From the NCBI GenBank assembly GCA_025200525.1, contig CM045761.1, forward strand, positions 79,885,551-79,949,550: a DNA stretch of 64,000 bases, in the 5' to 3' direction. The notes under the pieces are model-generated. The model searched no databases. It saw nothing but the letters and a program-made list of their open reading frames with translations, and was not told the origin of the DNA. Source of the DNA: Camellia lanceoleosa. Taxonomy: Eukaryota > Streptophyta > Magnoliopsida > Ericales > Theaceae. Positions 1-11,434 of this stretch are shown here, one piece after another (position 1 is the first letter of the stretch; each line of letters begins with the position of its first letter). The position numbers and the translations under genes were made by a program.

Positions 1-470
1 TTTTATTCTTTCATCATCGCCGACGGCGCGCTCAGGCACGCGCTTGAGGCACTTTGGTTTTATCCGCTTTTCATTACATCATCGCCTCGGTTATGCGTGT
101 CCGCAGCACGCATTTCGAGGCACTTCGTTTTATCCGATTTTGCATCGATATCATCGCCTCGGTTATGCACTGTGGGCGCGCATTTCGAGGCACTTCGGTT
201 TTATCCGATTTACATCACATATCATCGCTTCGGTTTGCGTGTCATGGGCACGCATTTTGAGGCGCTTTTATTTTACCCGATTTGCATTTCATCATTGATT
301 TCGGGTTTGCGTGCTGGGCACGATTTTGAGGCACCTCTTTTTATCATTCGCATCCCATGTGAGTGTGGCCGAGGCCCTCTCATGTTGGTGTAAGCCCATC
401 ATTGCATTTCGCACCTTTATGTCATCGCCGGTTATGCGTGCAAGGCACGCATTTCGAGGCATCTCATTTT
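1..470 (+). repeat. Degenerate ~70-bp tandem repeat in the LTR
   Basis: A unit containing TTCGAGGCACTTCGGTTTTA followed by an ATCGCCTCGGTTATGCGTG-like segment recurs with spacings of about 71, 70, 72 and 69 bp (GAGGC at 46, 117, 187, 259, 328). A further diverged copy lies near 456. Short open frames here follow the repeat and do not look coding. Confidence 0.75.
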
Positions 471-2043
471 CATAGCATTGAGCATGCTAGGTTGTATATT
501 AGTTGCATTTCATGCATATCACGCATATTGCACGGGAAACGAGGCACGTTTCGTACTCCGTGTGACGGAACGGGTCTCAATTCCCAAGTCACCGACACTC
601 CGGATCACCCATGATGGAGTTAGGTTTTGTTGTATCATTTATCTACATTCACCCCTACATTGAATTGTGCAATTCGGCTCCTCGGCCATCATGCATCGAT
701 ATGCGTGATTGGTGGCACGAGGGTCGAGGCATGCATATATTTGTGAAATACACTACTGTGCCCTTTTCCCCGCTCTCGCTAAAGAAAAATGAAGAGTTAT
801 CACTTTCCTACCGCACGCAATTCGAGGAAAGGTATAAACAGAGGCTAATTAGGGCATCCCGTGATTTTCGCTACCAAAAATTAACAAAGCGGCATCTATC
901 AAGCAAGGCACCGGCTTGCATGCCGATTCGCTTTTCTTAGTTAATTGCTAATTAATTAGGAATTTGTATATTTATTCTGACCAGATTTATTCGATCAGAT
1001 ATTTATTCTACCATGAGGGCATAAATGTAATAAGGGTGGTGAGTGTGATGTATGTCTTCCAACCCCCATCTCTTTCTCCCTTTTATTTACCCGCTTTGGA
1101 TGGTTAGATATAGGGCATATTTCAAATTAGCATACAGTATGATAGCATGTTTGCATCATTCATCTGTTTTGCACGCACTGCTCGCGATCATACAACCGTG
1201 CATCAGATTTCAATTCCAAGTTGAGTACTTGATAGTCTGCATCTCATATGCCATATTTAGAATAGCCGAGCCTGCTATCTTAGTTGCATTTTGCATGTGT
1301 TGCATTAGGCATTTCAAAGACATCTAGGATCATGCATGGATTTCTAATGAGCTTTTGTTTTGGCTTGGAGTACTAGGTGAGTTTTATGCTTTAGCATACT
1401 TGCATCCGTGTGAGTGTTGCCATGATTACATGCTTGCCATGAGGCTAAATGCTTATGTGATATAACCCGCCTTGAATGCCTGGGTGGAGGTTGGGTTATT
1501 TGAATTGGAGCAATTCATCGATTGTTTGTTAAGCCCACTAGATTGTGGCAAAATCAGATTTTAAGCCTACTGCGGGTAGCAAACCATCTTTCACAAGCAA
1601 ACATGAAATGTTTTGTTCCATTCAGACGGCCCATTTATACTTGTTTGTCGCGAGCATCACATAGTAATCCTAGGCTAATAATCTAATAAGAGCATACAAT
1701 GTTTTTCAAAATCGATATCATGATTAGTAGAGGCGGTCTTTGACCGGGCGAGGGGTGCTCACGATGTGACCTTCCCTAATCGTACTCCAAGTTCCCGAGC
1801 CAACTTTGGTGATGACGGACACGTGGCCTTTTGGCACCGAGTCGGTTTCCTAAATTTCCCATTTTAAAATATTTAGGTGGCGACTCATTATCCGCAAAGC
1901 GCCATGTTTGGCACTTCTTTTCAAAAAATCTGTTTTCCTTCAAAACGATTTGCCGGATTTGGACTCTTTGGTTCGAGATTGAGAACCGCAACATAAAATC
2001 GAGTCCGAGCTGTAGCGAGGCCCCCCCCGCGGGCGTTGTTACA
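1..2043 (+). mobile_element. 3' part of a long Tat/Ogre-type Ty3/gypsy LTR
   Basis: I read this as the right-hand part of a long LTR whose left end lies outside the window. Sequence around 1740-2043 carries blocks I associate with Tat/Ogre LTR ends: a stretch with CTTCCCTAATCGTACTCC, then GGTGGCGACTC near 1878, and a terminal GTTGTTACA ending at 2043. The following bases (CTGGC) start like the TGGCGACTCC region that usually follows such LTRs but then diverge. Positions about 330-925 recur inverted at about 2740-2044. No gag or pol coding sequence is attached, so this may be a solo or rearranged LTR. The lineage assignment rests on remembered motifs, not on a search. Confidence 0.55.
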
Positions 2044-3085
2044 CTGGCATGCAAGTCAGGGACTGCCTTGATTCTGATGAATGATGTATGTTTAGGCTGC
2101 CTTGCGCGAAAATCTACTGGGATGCCCCAATTAGCCTCTGTTTTGCAATGGTTCTTGGAAAGCGCGCTAAGTCTCGGAAGACTGCTGATTCTTGATTTTG
2201 CTGCAACAGAGAGCAGGAAAGGGGCATAGCAATGTATTTTCACAAATGTATACATGCCTCGATCCTCGTGCCACCAATCACGCATCTCGATGCATGATGG
2301 CCGAGGAGTCGAATTGCATAACTCAATATGGAATGAATGCATGTGAAGACACAACAAAGCCTAACTCCATCATGGATAATCCGGAGTGTCGGTGACTAGG
2401 GAATTGAGACACGTCCCGTCACTCGGAGTACGGAACGTACTTCGTTTCCCGTGCTCGGGCTAACTCTTATCCCGAACACAATACAATATGCATGACATGC
2501 ATGAATGCGACTAAGATACAATCTAACATGCACAATGCTATAGAATGGCATACACGATGCACGAGATAATATGGCATACACAATGCACTAATATATAACC
2601 TAGCATACACAATGCTATGGAATGAAATGGCATACACAATGCATTATGGACTTACACTAACATGAGTGGACCTCAGCCACACTCACATAAGAGGCCATTA
2701 GATGAAAATGAGACAACTCGAGATGCGTGCACGCGTGCACGCAAACCGAGGACCGAACCTACGGCACAGAATGCCACTCTAACAAGACCTAACAAAACAT
2801 GGAATATGGCATACTATCATGCAAATTTCAAAGGCAAAATGAGATGTAAAACAGCCCCGAAACATAGTAAAATGGTATCCGATGCATGGAACGAGTCCCG
2901 AAACATGAATTTTGGCGCATGAAATGGCCTATAACTATGCAATGCATGCAATATTTGAACATGAAGTGTAAAGACAGAAGCAAGGCAGCCCCAAAACAAG
3001 CATGTTTACAGTTTAAAGTAAGGCCAAACAGTGGGCACAAATGGGGCTAAATTAGCATGCAAAAATGGCCCGAAAGCAAGATATT

Positions 3086-3830
3086 GAAGCAACTCACAGA
3101 TTCTGGCCCTGAACAGAGAAGGGGCCTTTTACAACATTGAAGAGGGGCCAAAAATATGATATTTTACAGTTTATGACAAACCCCAAAAACATATACAAGT
3201 ATGCTCAAAATGCTATGCAAAATAAGGGCCAAAATGGAGATAAAGAAGCAACTGCTACATTCTGGTCCCAAACAGGTAAGGGACCTTCAACAATGTTGTA
3301 GATGGGCCCAAAATATGACTTTTTACAGTTGATGGACGAGCCCAAAACAGTGTACAACTATACTCAAAATGCAATGCAAGATATTGCCTAAAAGAGAGGC
3401 TACAACACAAAGTATACAAATGATGCTCCAAACAGCAATAGACCTTAATGAAACATGAAACAAGGCCATTTTCAGTTCGGACCAAGGTCCAAAAACAGAA
3501 GCTCAATAGGCTAATGAATCATGCAAAAATGGGGCCAAAAGATGGATACAATGGCAAGTGATATATGGAGGCCCCAAACAGTGATTATCCTTTCAACAAT
3601 GTTGAAGAAGGGCTCAAAATAAGATACTTCACAGTTTACAACATGCCTCAAAACAGTTTACATATAGGCCAAAAACAACATGCAAGGAAATGGCATATAA
3701 GAGGGATAATGAAGTAAGTTCCAAATGGGGACCTCAAACAGTGAGAGGTCCTTAATGAAAGATGAAATAGAGCTCAAAAAAATACTAATTTCAGTTATGG
3801 CCGGAGCTCAAAAGTATAAGAAAGAAGGGA
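3086..3830 (-). repeat. Five degenerate ~160-bp tandem units in the inverted LTR
   Basis: Units with the order CCAAACAG, a purine-rich spacer, CAACAATGTTGAAGA, GGGCCAAAAATATGA and TTTTACAGTT recur at about 3086, 3246, 3408, 3565 and 3719. They are strongly diverged. They lie downstream of the TATA box in the reading direction of the LTR, in its transcribed part. Confidence 0.6.
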
Positions 3831-4110
3831 TAAGAAATAATGCAAAAATGAGCTCAAAAGAAGGAGAAATTAACTCACCCTTGTAGACCAACTCTTTGAC
3901 AACCTTTGGACCAAGAAATGCTGCCTCCTAAGCTCTGAGAAGACCTTCTAAGCTGCTGGAATGGAGTGGTGGTGTGATGCTAGGTGATGATGTAGAAATG
4001 AGGTAGGATTTAGGAGGTTTGGAGGGTTGGAAGTGTAGAGATAGGGGGAGGGGAGTAATGCAAGCTTGAAGCAAATTTTTCCAACCCCAAAACCAGACCT
4101 TGGGTGCTGG

Positions 4111-4118
4111 TTATATAG
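4111..4118 (-). promoter_or_regulatory. Putative TATA box of the minus-strand LTR
   Basis: On the minus strand GCCTATATAACCAGCACC is a good TATA context about 1.1 kb inside the LTR. A pyrimidine-rich leader follows, and a splice-donor-like AAGGGTGAGT lies about 230 nt downstream, near 3880. This would place a transcription start around 4080. No activity can be inferred. Confidence 0.45.
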
Positions 4119-5207
4119 GCCAAAGAGGGGGAGAATGAGGGGGAAAAAAGGGAGGGAAATCACTCCAAGTTTCCCTCCAAAAATTGCCCTCCCGGATACA
4201 GAATCTGGAGGGAGGAAAAAGTGCATTTCTGTGATATGCCAGGTGTAAGGATGCTGGCCGGCTGGTTATTGAGGTTGCAGGTGGTCAGCCGGCCCTCCCC
4301 ATGGCTGGCCGCCCAAGGGTCAAAAGGGCCAAGTATGATTAGTGGCCGACCACCATAGATTGGTGGCCTTCCATGTGTCCTCAACACAACCCTGTGGTTG
4401 AAAATTGGCAACTGTGAACCAGGAGAGAGAACAACCCACTTTTCAAAGGGGTTCAAAAGGGTCAAATGGAATTACTGGCCGGCCACCAAATATTGGTGGC
4501 CTCCCAGATGTGTACATCACAAATATGGGGTTTAGAGTGCAAGAAAATGGTCCAAGGGTGGTCAACATTGGCTTTGAAGTGAGAAAAACGGGCGTCGGAG
4601 GGCGATGATGGAATATAACTGGTTGCTGGAACAATTACTGGCCTCCCACCCTTCTACGACCTTCCTGGTGATGAAACAGAGGTCCCTACCAAAAATGAAC
4701 GAGAACCGATGCAAAATGAAGGTTCGGGGGCTGAAATGCGCAGTCCGAGGCCTCGAAAACCGACTGTTAGGCACCGGGAGTGGTGTTCGAACACGAAGTT
4801 GGTCTCTCGGACCACAGTGTCCCTCAAAAGGGAGTAAATAAGATGTATGCCAAGAACCGGGGCAAACGGAGGTGGTTAGGCGGTCCCGAACCGAGGCGCT
4901 CGGCCTAACGGCTCCGAAAACTGGGAACCGGGCTCCGAAATGGCCAAAATAGCCTACGACCATGAAATGTAGCCTGCGACCACCGAGAGATGATCTACTA
5001 GACCTCTCCCTCCCTCTGGGGAAAGAAACAGAGAAAATCGAGCTTGGTTTGCAAACCGAGGCCAAGTACAAAAAGGGTTCGGAAGTCCGGAGGCAAGGCT
5101 CACGGCCGAGACTCTGAGACTTCTGCACGAGCACAATATGCAACATCACCGAGCGCTCAATCGGTGACGTCTGAGTCTTAAGGTCGGTAAAAAATGAGGT
5201 GTCTACA

Positions 5208-6180
5208 GGCATGAGTTTGGTATTTGAGGTGTGCCCCAAGGGGTACCCAAGTGTTTTAGAGGGAGAGGTTATGGGCAAAATAGGCTAGACCCATTGGACC
5301 CAAAAATCAGCACACGCGCGCCACCGTCGGTCAGGCTGGCCTGGGCCTGGGCTTGGGCGCGGGTGCGTGGTGTGGGGTTGGGCTTGTTCGGCTAAAAACA
5401 TTTGAATTTAATTTTATTTTTGGTAAAATAAAATCTAGAATTCAAATTAAACTGGTTTGGATTTACTGTACAACCAAACAAGGCCCTTCCCGTTTTTAAA
5501 CAAAAATAAACCAATTTGGTATTAATGCACACCCAAACAGGGCCCTTCCCCTTTTTGTTATCTGTTTGAAATATAACCCAACAGATTCAAATATGTTTGA
5601 ATTCAAAAACCAACAGGTTTCATACCTGTTCAATTCAAAACCAAAAGCCACCTTTACATCTATAAATAGACCAGCCTCCCATTTGGATTTTACTAAAATT
5701 TTCGTACTCCATCCTCTCCTATAAATCTCTCTGCATTTTGCTGCATTTAATTTTTGAAAGAAAGAGTGTAAACACTTAGTGTGTTCGTAAGACAAACAAT
5801 TTGTAGTGCTGCTATTGTTTGTAAAAGATCATTTCATCCTAGGAGATAGACGTCCAAATTCTGAAAGTACCGTGGAGAGGACGAATCTATCTTAAGGATA
5901 CAGTGTCAAACATTGGACTTGATCAGTTTATAATTCGAGCAAATTAAATCAAGTAAGTTATTTAAGTTATTTTTAGTGTTTTATTATTTGTTTAAATCAG
6001 ATTTTAATTTTGTTTTTATAACAAAATAAAATATGTTTTTATTTATTTATTTTTTATTTCGAGTTTGATTTTTGTAATCAAACAAATTCTCTCATTTTCT
6101 TTATTTCTTTAAATTCTAATTGTTGTTTTGTACACAATAGAATTAAAATCTTTTAAATACAGTGAAGATTGTTCCAACAA
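5208..6180 (+). repeat. Copia 5' LTR, first ~290 bp missing
   Basis: It aligns with 9494-10471 of the 3' LTR, from GGCATG(A/G)GTTTGGTA to the shared terminal TTCCAACA at 6180. The bases matching 9204-9493 are gone, replaced by the inverted gypsy LTR end at 5207. A TATA-like CTATAAATAGACC (near 5659) is conserved in both LTRs and probably marks the promoter. Confidence 0.85.
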
Positions 6181-6389
6181 TCTTAAGACAAACTATTTTT
6201 GGTATCTTCATTGTATTTATTTTTCTATGTTTCCAAAGTAATATTCTGGTTGGAAAAACAAATAGTGATTTATGCTATTTGACGGATAGTAGTAATATAC
6301 TGTCTCTTTTCTTTGACAACTAGTAGTAATATACTGATATTATTAACAATTGCAGAATATTATTTGGTGTTACAGAAAATTATTTTGGT

Positions 6390-6830
6390 ATTTTATTTTT
6401 CTGATTTTAGTAACAAGGAAAACAAAATTATTTTGTTGTTATCATTTATTTTCTGGTTTTAGTAACTAGAATTTATTTTCTGGTTTTGGTAACTAGAAAA
6501 TTATTTTGTGTTTTTCTGATTTTTGTAATCAGATATTTTTGTGATATTTTATATTCTAGTTTTAGTAACAAGGAAAACAAAATTATATTATTTTCTAGTT
6601 TTAGTAACAAGAAAAATAAAATTATTTTGTGTTATAATTTATTTTTTGGTTTGAGTAACTAGAAAATTAATTTGTGGTTTGGTTTTCTGATTTTTGTAAT
6701 CAGATATTATTTCAGTATTTTATTTTACTAGTTTTAGTAACAAAGAAAATAAAATTATTTTGTATTGTAATTTATTTTCTGGTTTTAGTAACTAGAAAAT
6801 TAATTTTGTTAATTCTTTTGACTTTATCAT
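6390..6830 (+). repeat. Array of short hairpin repeats in the copia leader
   Basis: Imperfect palindromes such as CTGATTTTTGTAATCAG and CTAGTTTTAGTAACAAG alternate with CTGGTTTTAGTAACTAG. A larger block of about 180 bp is repeated at about 6515 and 6691. A related palindrome (GTTTGATTTTTGTAATCAAAC-like) sits in the LTR near 6063. I see no coding function. Confidence 0.7.
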
Positions 6831-7440
6831 AGTTCATCGTGAGTATACATGGAAGAATTTGTTTCTAGAGTAAAATATTAGTTTTACAAACTAATTTTAT
6901 TTTTATTACAATGTGGATTCATAGTCTTGAATTGTTTCTGCACTTGAGTCGGAATATATATATATATATTCACAAGAACATTTTAATGCATATTTAATTT
7001 GTTTATTTATGTACAAATCAAACTTATTAAATGAAGGTATGTTTTGTCATTTTGAAGTTTAAAGTTTAAATGCGTTGTATTTTATTTATGAGTTGAGAAT
7101 CCTTTTATTTTATGATGCAAGTGATGGAATCATGCATGATTGATTTATTTTGTTAATTCATTTTTTGATGCGCTTGATATGCATGTATGATGTCAACTCA
7201 AGTTATTTCTTAACAATAATTTCAAGTGATTTGGAATGATAAATTGTTACGTCGACTTTGGACATAAGCAGGTTAATTTGAATATTTCTAATCAATTTTG
7301 AATGGGTGTTTAAACACCAGAGAAATTTAAACATGAAAATGTATGTAATTATATCGTTCCGTTTAATTGGGAAGTAATTTAAGAAATTTTTTATGTTGAT
7401 TATTGGTTTATTTTGAATTATGTGACATGAGATGTCATAA

Positions 7441-8589
7441 CCCAGAGGGTTTGTAGTATCGGGGCAAGAAAAGAAAGTTTGTCGACTTGTAAAATCCCTT
7501 TATGGATTAAAACAAGTACCTAAGCAATGGCATGAAAAATTTGATCATGCAATGCTTACTAATGGGTTTAAAATAAACGAATGTGACAAATGCATCTATG
7601 TTAAAAACACTGACCAAGGATATGTCATAGTTTGTCTTTATGTGGATGACATGCTTATCATTGAAAGCAGTCAAAACATGATCAAATCAACTAAGCAAAT
7701 GCTTAACAAAAGATTTGATATGAAAGATATGGGGGTCGCAGATGTTATATTAGGAATGAAAATTACTAAAACATCTGACGGATATGCATTATCTCAATCT
7801 CATTATATTGAAAAAATTCTTGATAAATTTATCAAGGATGATTTGAATTTAGCAAGAACACCTGTCGACATCAGTCTTTATTTATCGAAAAATAAAGGTG
7901 ATGCAGTGTCTCAGTTAAAATACTCCCAAATCATTGGAAGCCTAATGTACCTAATGAATTGTACTCGTCCTGATATAGCTTATGCTATCAGTAAATTGAG
8001 TAGGTACACTAGTAACCTTGGAGAAGACCATTGGAAAGCGATCATTCAGGTTCTTAGATATCCAAGATTTACTCGTGATCATGGTTTGAACTTTACTCGA
8101 TATCCAGCAGTACTCGAAGGTTATTGTGATGCCAATTGGATATCGGATACTAAAGATTCAAAATCCACTAATGGATATGTCTTCACTCTAGGAGGCGTTG
8201 CTGTTTCTTGGAAGTCCACGAAACAAACTTGTATCGCGCGATTCACAATAGAATCCGAGTTCATTGCTTTAGACAAAGCAGGTGAAGAAGCAGAATGGCT
8301 TCGTCACTTCTTAGAAGACATTCCAATGTGGCCAAAACCTGTACCAGCTATTTGCATTCATTGTGATAGTCAATCTGCAATAGGCAGGGCACAGAATCAT
8401 ATGTATAACGGTAAGTCACGACATGTTCGTCGTCGACATAATACCGTTAGGCAGTTGTTGTCAAACGAAATAATCTTAATAGATTATATAAAATCTAAAG
8501 AGAATATTACGGATTCGTTAACAAAAGGTTTGACAAAAGAGCTAGTGTATAGTTCATCGAAAGGAATGGGATTAAAGCCTATTACATAA
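7441..8589 (+). pseudogene. Copia pol remnant: reverse transcriptase C-terminal half plus RNase H
   Basis: The frame is open from 7441, right after a TAA, with no intact start; the first ATG in frame is at 7552. Reverse transcriptase motifs appear in order: [15 protein letters not shown] near the 5' end, then the catalytic LYVDDMLII about 60 residues into the ATG-initiated part. RNase H follows with [24 protein letters not shown] and CDSQSAI, and a terminal ITDSLTKGL typical of copia polyproteins. The usual E-A-E-F motif reads ESEF here. Upstream domains (gag, protease, integrase, reverse-transcriptase fingers) are missing. The reading frame is otherwise intact to TAA at 8587-8589. This is a dead 3' part of a polyprotein, not a host gene. 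Confidence 0.9.
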
Positions 8590-9203
8590 GAGTCGTTATA
8601 ATGGTAACCCTACTTATATGACTGGAGATCCCAAGAATCAAGTTCAAAGGGACAACTAAGTTATGTATGGCTCGCCAGAAATCACCAAGGGATTAAAATT
8701 TCTACCCATTCCTATGATGAGAGTGATATCTGCAACATTTATTGTATGCAAGGGTATAAGGATAAGCTTTGCTTTTAATGATTACTTATATCTTGATTAA
8801 AGCATGGAAATCAAGACGAGTATAAGGAGATACTCACAAAAAGAATCACCTATATGAGTGTTGAATTGGGGCCGGTTCTATGAGAATGAAAGAGGCTACA
8901 TTCTCTAGAAATACTCATGAAAACCAGGTGCGTTCAAGGCCAAAATGAACACAACAGTGAGAACCACGATGTGTCAGAAGATATTTTGTGTGAAATCTAT
9001 TGTCTTGGCTTACACAAACGGCTGAACAATTCAATGCATCGCGTCCATTGGTTAGCTAGTAAGTCTGATAGGTTATCACTAGGGAAGGTTCAAGGCCAAA
9101 AACTACCTATCCTGATACAGGATATTTTCGACTTATACTCTTTCGATAAAGTCTGCATATTGTTGCATTTCCATTGTCATCAAATTCCATTCATGTGGGG
9201 GAT
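8590..9203 (+). other. Copia 3' untranslated region ending in a polypurine tract
   Basis: No convincing gene is seen here. A frame at 8917-9309 runs across the LTR boundary and is probably chance. The purine-rich ATGTGGGGGA at about 9193-9202 directly precedes the LTR start and fits the plus-strand primer site. Confidence 0.7.
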
Positions 9204-10471
9204 TGTTGGAAATTGTTATAAATTTTGGGTAAAACCAGAATTTTATCCTAAGTTTGGTCTAATATTTAGGTGGGCCCCGTGCATCGATTTACGCGGGTCA
9301 AAGTGGTAACGCGTTCTATGCCGCGTTGTGATTCACGTGGTATATTTGGTTGCTCAAAACCATTACCGAGTGAATGGGAAATTGAAGCCAAAGTGTGCTA
9401 CATGAAAATGGAGTTTTGGTGGAAAATCCTTAAAGGTATTGAATAAGGCTTGTCTCACATTGATTTGGTGGGAAGTTTTGAAAGGGTTTATAAGGCATGG
9501 GTTTGGTACTTGGGGTGTGTCCCAAGGGGTACCCAAGTGTTTTAGAGGGAGAGGTTATGGGCAAAATGAGCTAGACCCATTGGACCCAAAAATCACTACA
9601 TGCGCCACAAGGCGTTGCTGCCGTCCTGGGCACAGGCTTGGTGCGTGGTGTGAGGTTGGGCTTGTTCGGTCAAATACTAATCTTTTTGGGCCAAAAATAT
9701 TTGAATTTAATTCTATTTTTGGTAAAATAAAATCCAAAATTCAAATTAAACTGGTTTGGATTTACTGTACATCCAAACAGGGCCCTTCCCGTTTTTAAAC
9801 AGAAATAAACCAGTTTGGTATTAATGCACACCCAAACAGGGCCCTTCCCCTTTTTGTTATTTGTTTGAAATATAACCCAACAGATTCAAATTTGTTTGAA
9901 TTCAAAAACCAACAAGTTTCATACCTGTTCAATTCAAAACCAAGAGCCACATTTACATCTATAAATAGACCAGTCTCCCATTTGGATTTTACTAAAATTT
10001 TTGTACTCCATCATCTCTTATAAATCTCTCTGCATTTTGCTGCATTTAATTTCTGAAAGAAAGAGTGTAAACACTTAGTGTGTTCGTAAGGCAAACAATT
10101 TGTAGTGCTGCTATTGTTTGTAGAAGATCATTTTATCCTAAGAGATAGACGTCCAAATTCTGAAAGTACCGTGGAGAGGAATGCATCTTAATCATTTTAA
10201 GTCAAATACTGGACTTGATCAGTTTATAATTCGAACAAATTAGATCAAGTAAGTTATTTAAGTTATTTTCAGTGTTTTATTATTTGTTTAAATTAGATTT
10301 TAATTTTGTTTTTGTAACAAAATAAAATCTGTTTTTATTTTTTTTTTATTTCGAGTTTGATTTTTATAATCAAACAAATTCTCCCATTTTCTTTATTTCT
10401 TTAAATTCTAATTGTTGTTTTGTACATAATAGAATTAAAATCTTTTAAATACAGTGAAGATTGTTCCAACA
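9204..10471 (+). repeat. Copia 3' LTR, complete, 1268 bp
   Basis: It starts TGTTGGAA and ends TTCCAACA, so the terminal 8 bp are inverted copies. Its right 980 bp match the 5' LTR remnant. A TATA-like CTATAAATAGACC near 9959 is conserved. Downstream flank begins ATTGA; the matching left flank is lost. Confidence 0.9.
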
Positions 10472-10916
10472 ATTGACTCATTTAGAAAAAAGGATAATGT
10501 TTCAAACTATAAGTACAATCCGTATTTTAAACAAATCTCAAGAGGTTCACTTGTAATTTATCTTTAAAAAAAATTAATTAAAGCAACTTGTTCTTGAAAA
10601 ATGATTAGAGTTATAATTAGCCTTCTAAAAATCTTTTGACCAATTTTTTCCCAAAAGATATTCAAAAATACAATTGGCCATTTAAAAGATGTTCAAATGT
10701 ACAATTTGACCTTTGAATAACCAACTCGTTGAAGAAGATATTGCTATAATCAAATTAAATTCATGGTTTATTCATTCTAATTGATTTTTCAGGGGATCAA
10801 TTACATTTTTGAATCTCAGTTAAGAGGTAATTTTCTCAAATTAACTTTTTAGGGGCCAATTACACTTTTTACGTATTTTCAAGGTCAATTTGTCAAAATC
10901 CCTACCATTCAAGTGA
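10472..10916. other. AT-rich flank with a lone end of a MITE family
   Basis: Positions about 10516-10562 carry the right terminal motif of the MITE family found at 12206, 44872 and 58275 (GTATTTTAAACAAATCTCAA, then TTGTAATTTATC). No second end is seen, so it is a truncated copy. No gene is recognised. Confidence 0.5.
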
Positions 10917-11434
10917 TATGTCTGAGCATAAAAATCGAAAAAATCGTAAACTGGTCCAGTTTAGACCAAATTGTAAGGTTTAGTTTAGTTTTCTTAATAC
11001 ACGTTTCGGTTTTGGTTTTCAAAATAGGCAAACCAAACTTTATCGTTTGGTCTGTGGTTTTATAACTACGAATCTTGTTAGACCTGAATCAAACCGTTTA
11101 AATTATATTTATAATTTGTTACTGAATGTAAATACTAAACTATTTTGTTTGATATAAATTATAATCCTCTACTATTATAAATATATTTTTATATAGTGAT
11201 ATAAGTAGTTTTAAACGATCATGTAACCAATTCTTAAGTTATGAATAATAGTTGTGATCATATTGTAAATAATGGTAATATTTTTAAAATCTGAGGCTCC
11301 AAACTGAACCAAACCGTGATTTAGTGGTTCAGTTCAAATTGGTTCCAAGATTTTCATGGATTGGTTTTGTTCCAAATTTGATGAGGTCTTAGTTTACGGC
11401 TAAATCAAACCAATCCAAACAGTGCTCACCTCTA
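10917..11434. mobile_element. Non-autonomous hAT-like element, 518 bp
   Basis: The ends read TATGTCTGAGCA and TGCTCACCTCTA, imperfect inverted repeats of hAT form (TAGAGGTGAGCA). The flanks TCAAGTGA (10909-10916) and TCGAGTGA (11435-11442) form an 8-bp target duplication with one mismatch. The interior is rich in GGTTTGGTT/AACCAAACC-like motifs near both ends, as expected for subterminal transposase sites. It has no coding capacity. Confidence 0.6.

Larger units (their letters stand above)
2044..5207 (-). mobile_element. Inverted, 3'-truncated copy of the same LTR family
   Basis: Read on the minus strand, this begins at 5207 with TGTAGACACCTCATTTTT, which resembles a Tat/Ogre LTR start, and runs to 2044. 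Its 2740-2044 end is homologous to 330-925 of the plus-strand LTR, with diverged blocks on both sides of a shared CTTGCATGCC. It stops exactly where the plus-strand LTR ends, so about 1.1 kb of its own 3' part is missing. Its other end breaks the copia 5' LTR at 5207/5208. No coding sequence was recognised. Confidence 0.55.
5208..10471 (+). mobile_element. Internally deleted Ty1/copia retrotransposon
   Basis: The order is truncated 5' LTR (5208-6180), non-coding leader (6181-7440), pol 3' remnant (7441-8589), 3' untranslated region with polypurine tract, then a complete 3' LTR (9204-10471). Gag, protease, integrase and the 5' half of reverse transcriptase are absent, so the element cannot encode its own particle. 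A weak primer-binding candidate, TGGTATC near 6200, matches only seven bases of the usual initiator-tRNA-Met site and lies about 20 nt from the LTR. The 5' end was destroyed at the junction with the gypsy LTR, so no target duplication can be checked. Sister positions in the two LTRs are very similar by eye. Confidence 0.85.

Noticed and set aside
1776..2357. 193-residue minus-strand open frame
   Set aside because: It crosses the junction of two LTR pieces in opposite orientation and shares segments with another frame at 611-940 by LTR homology, so it is not a gene.
4562..5278. 238-residue minus-strand open frame
   Set aside because: It lies in the 5' part of the inverted LTR and runs past its end into copia LTR; no domain is visible.
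8917..9309. 130-residue frame after copia pol
   Set aside because: It crosses the polypurine tract and LTR boundary and has no domain similarity, so it is probably chance.
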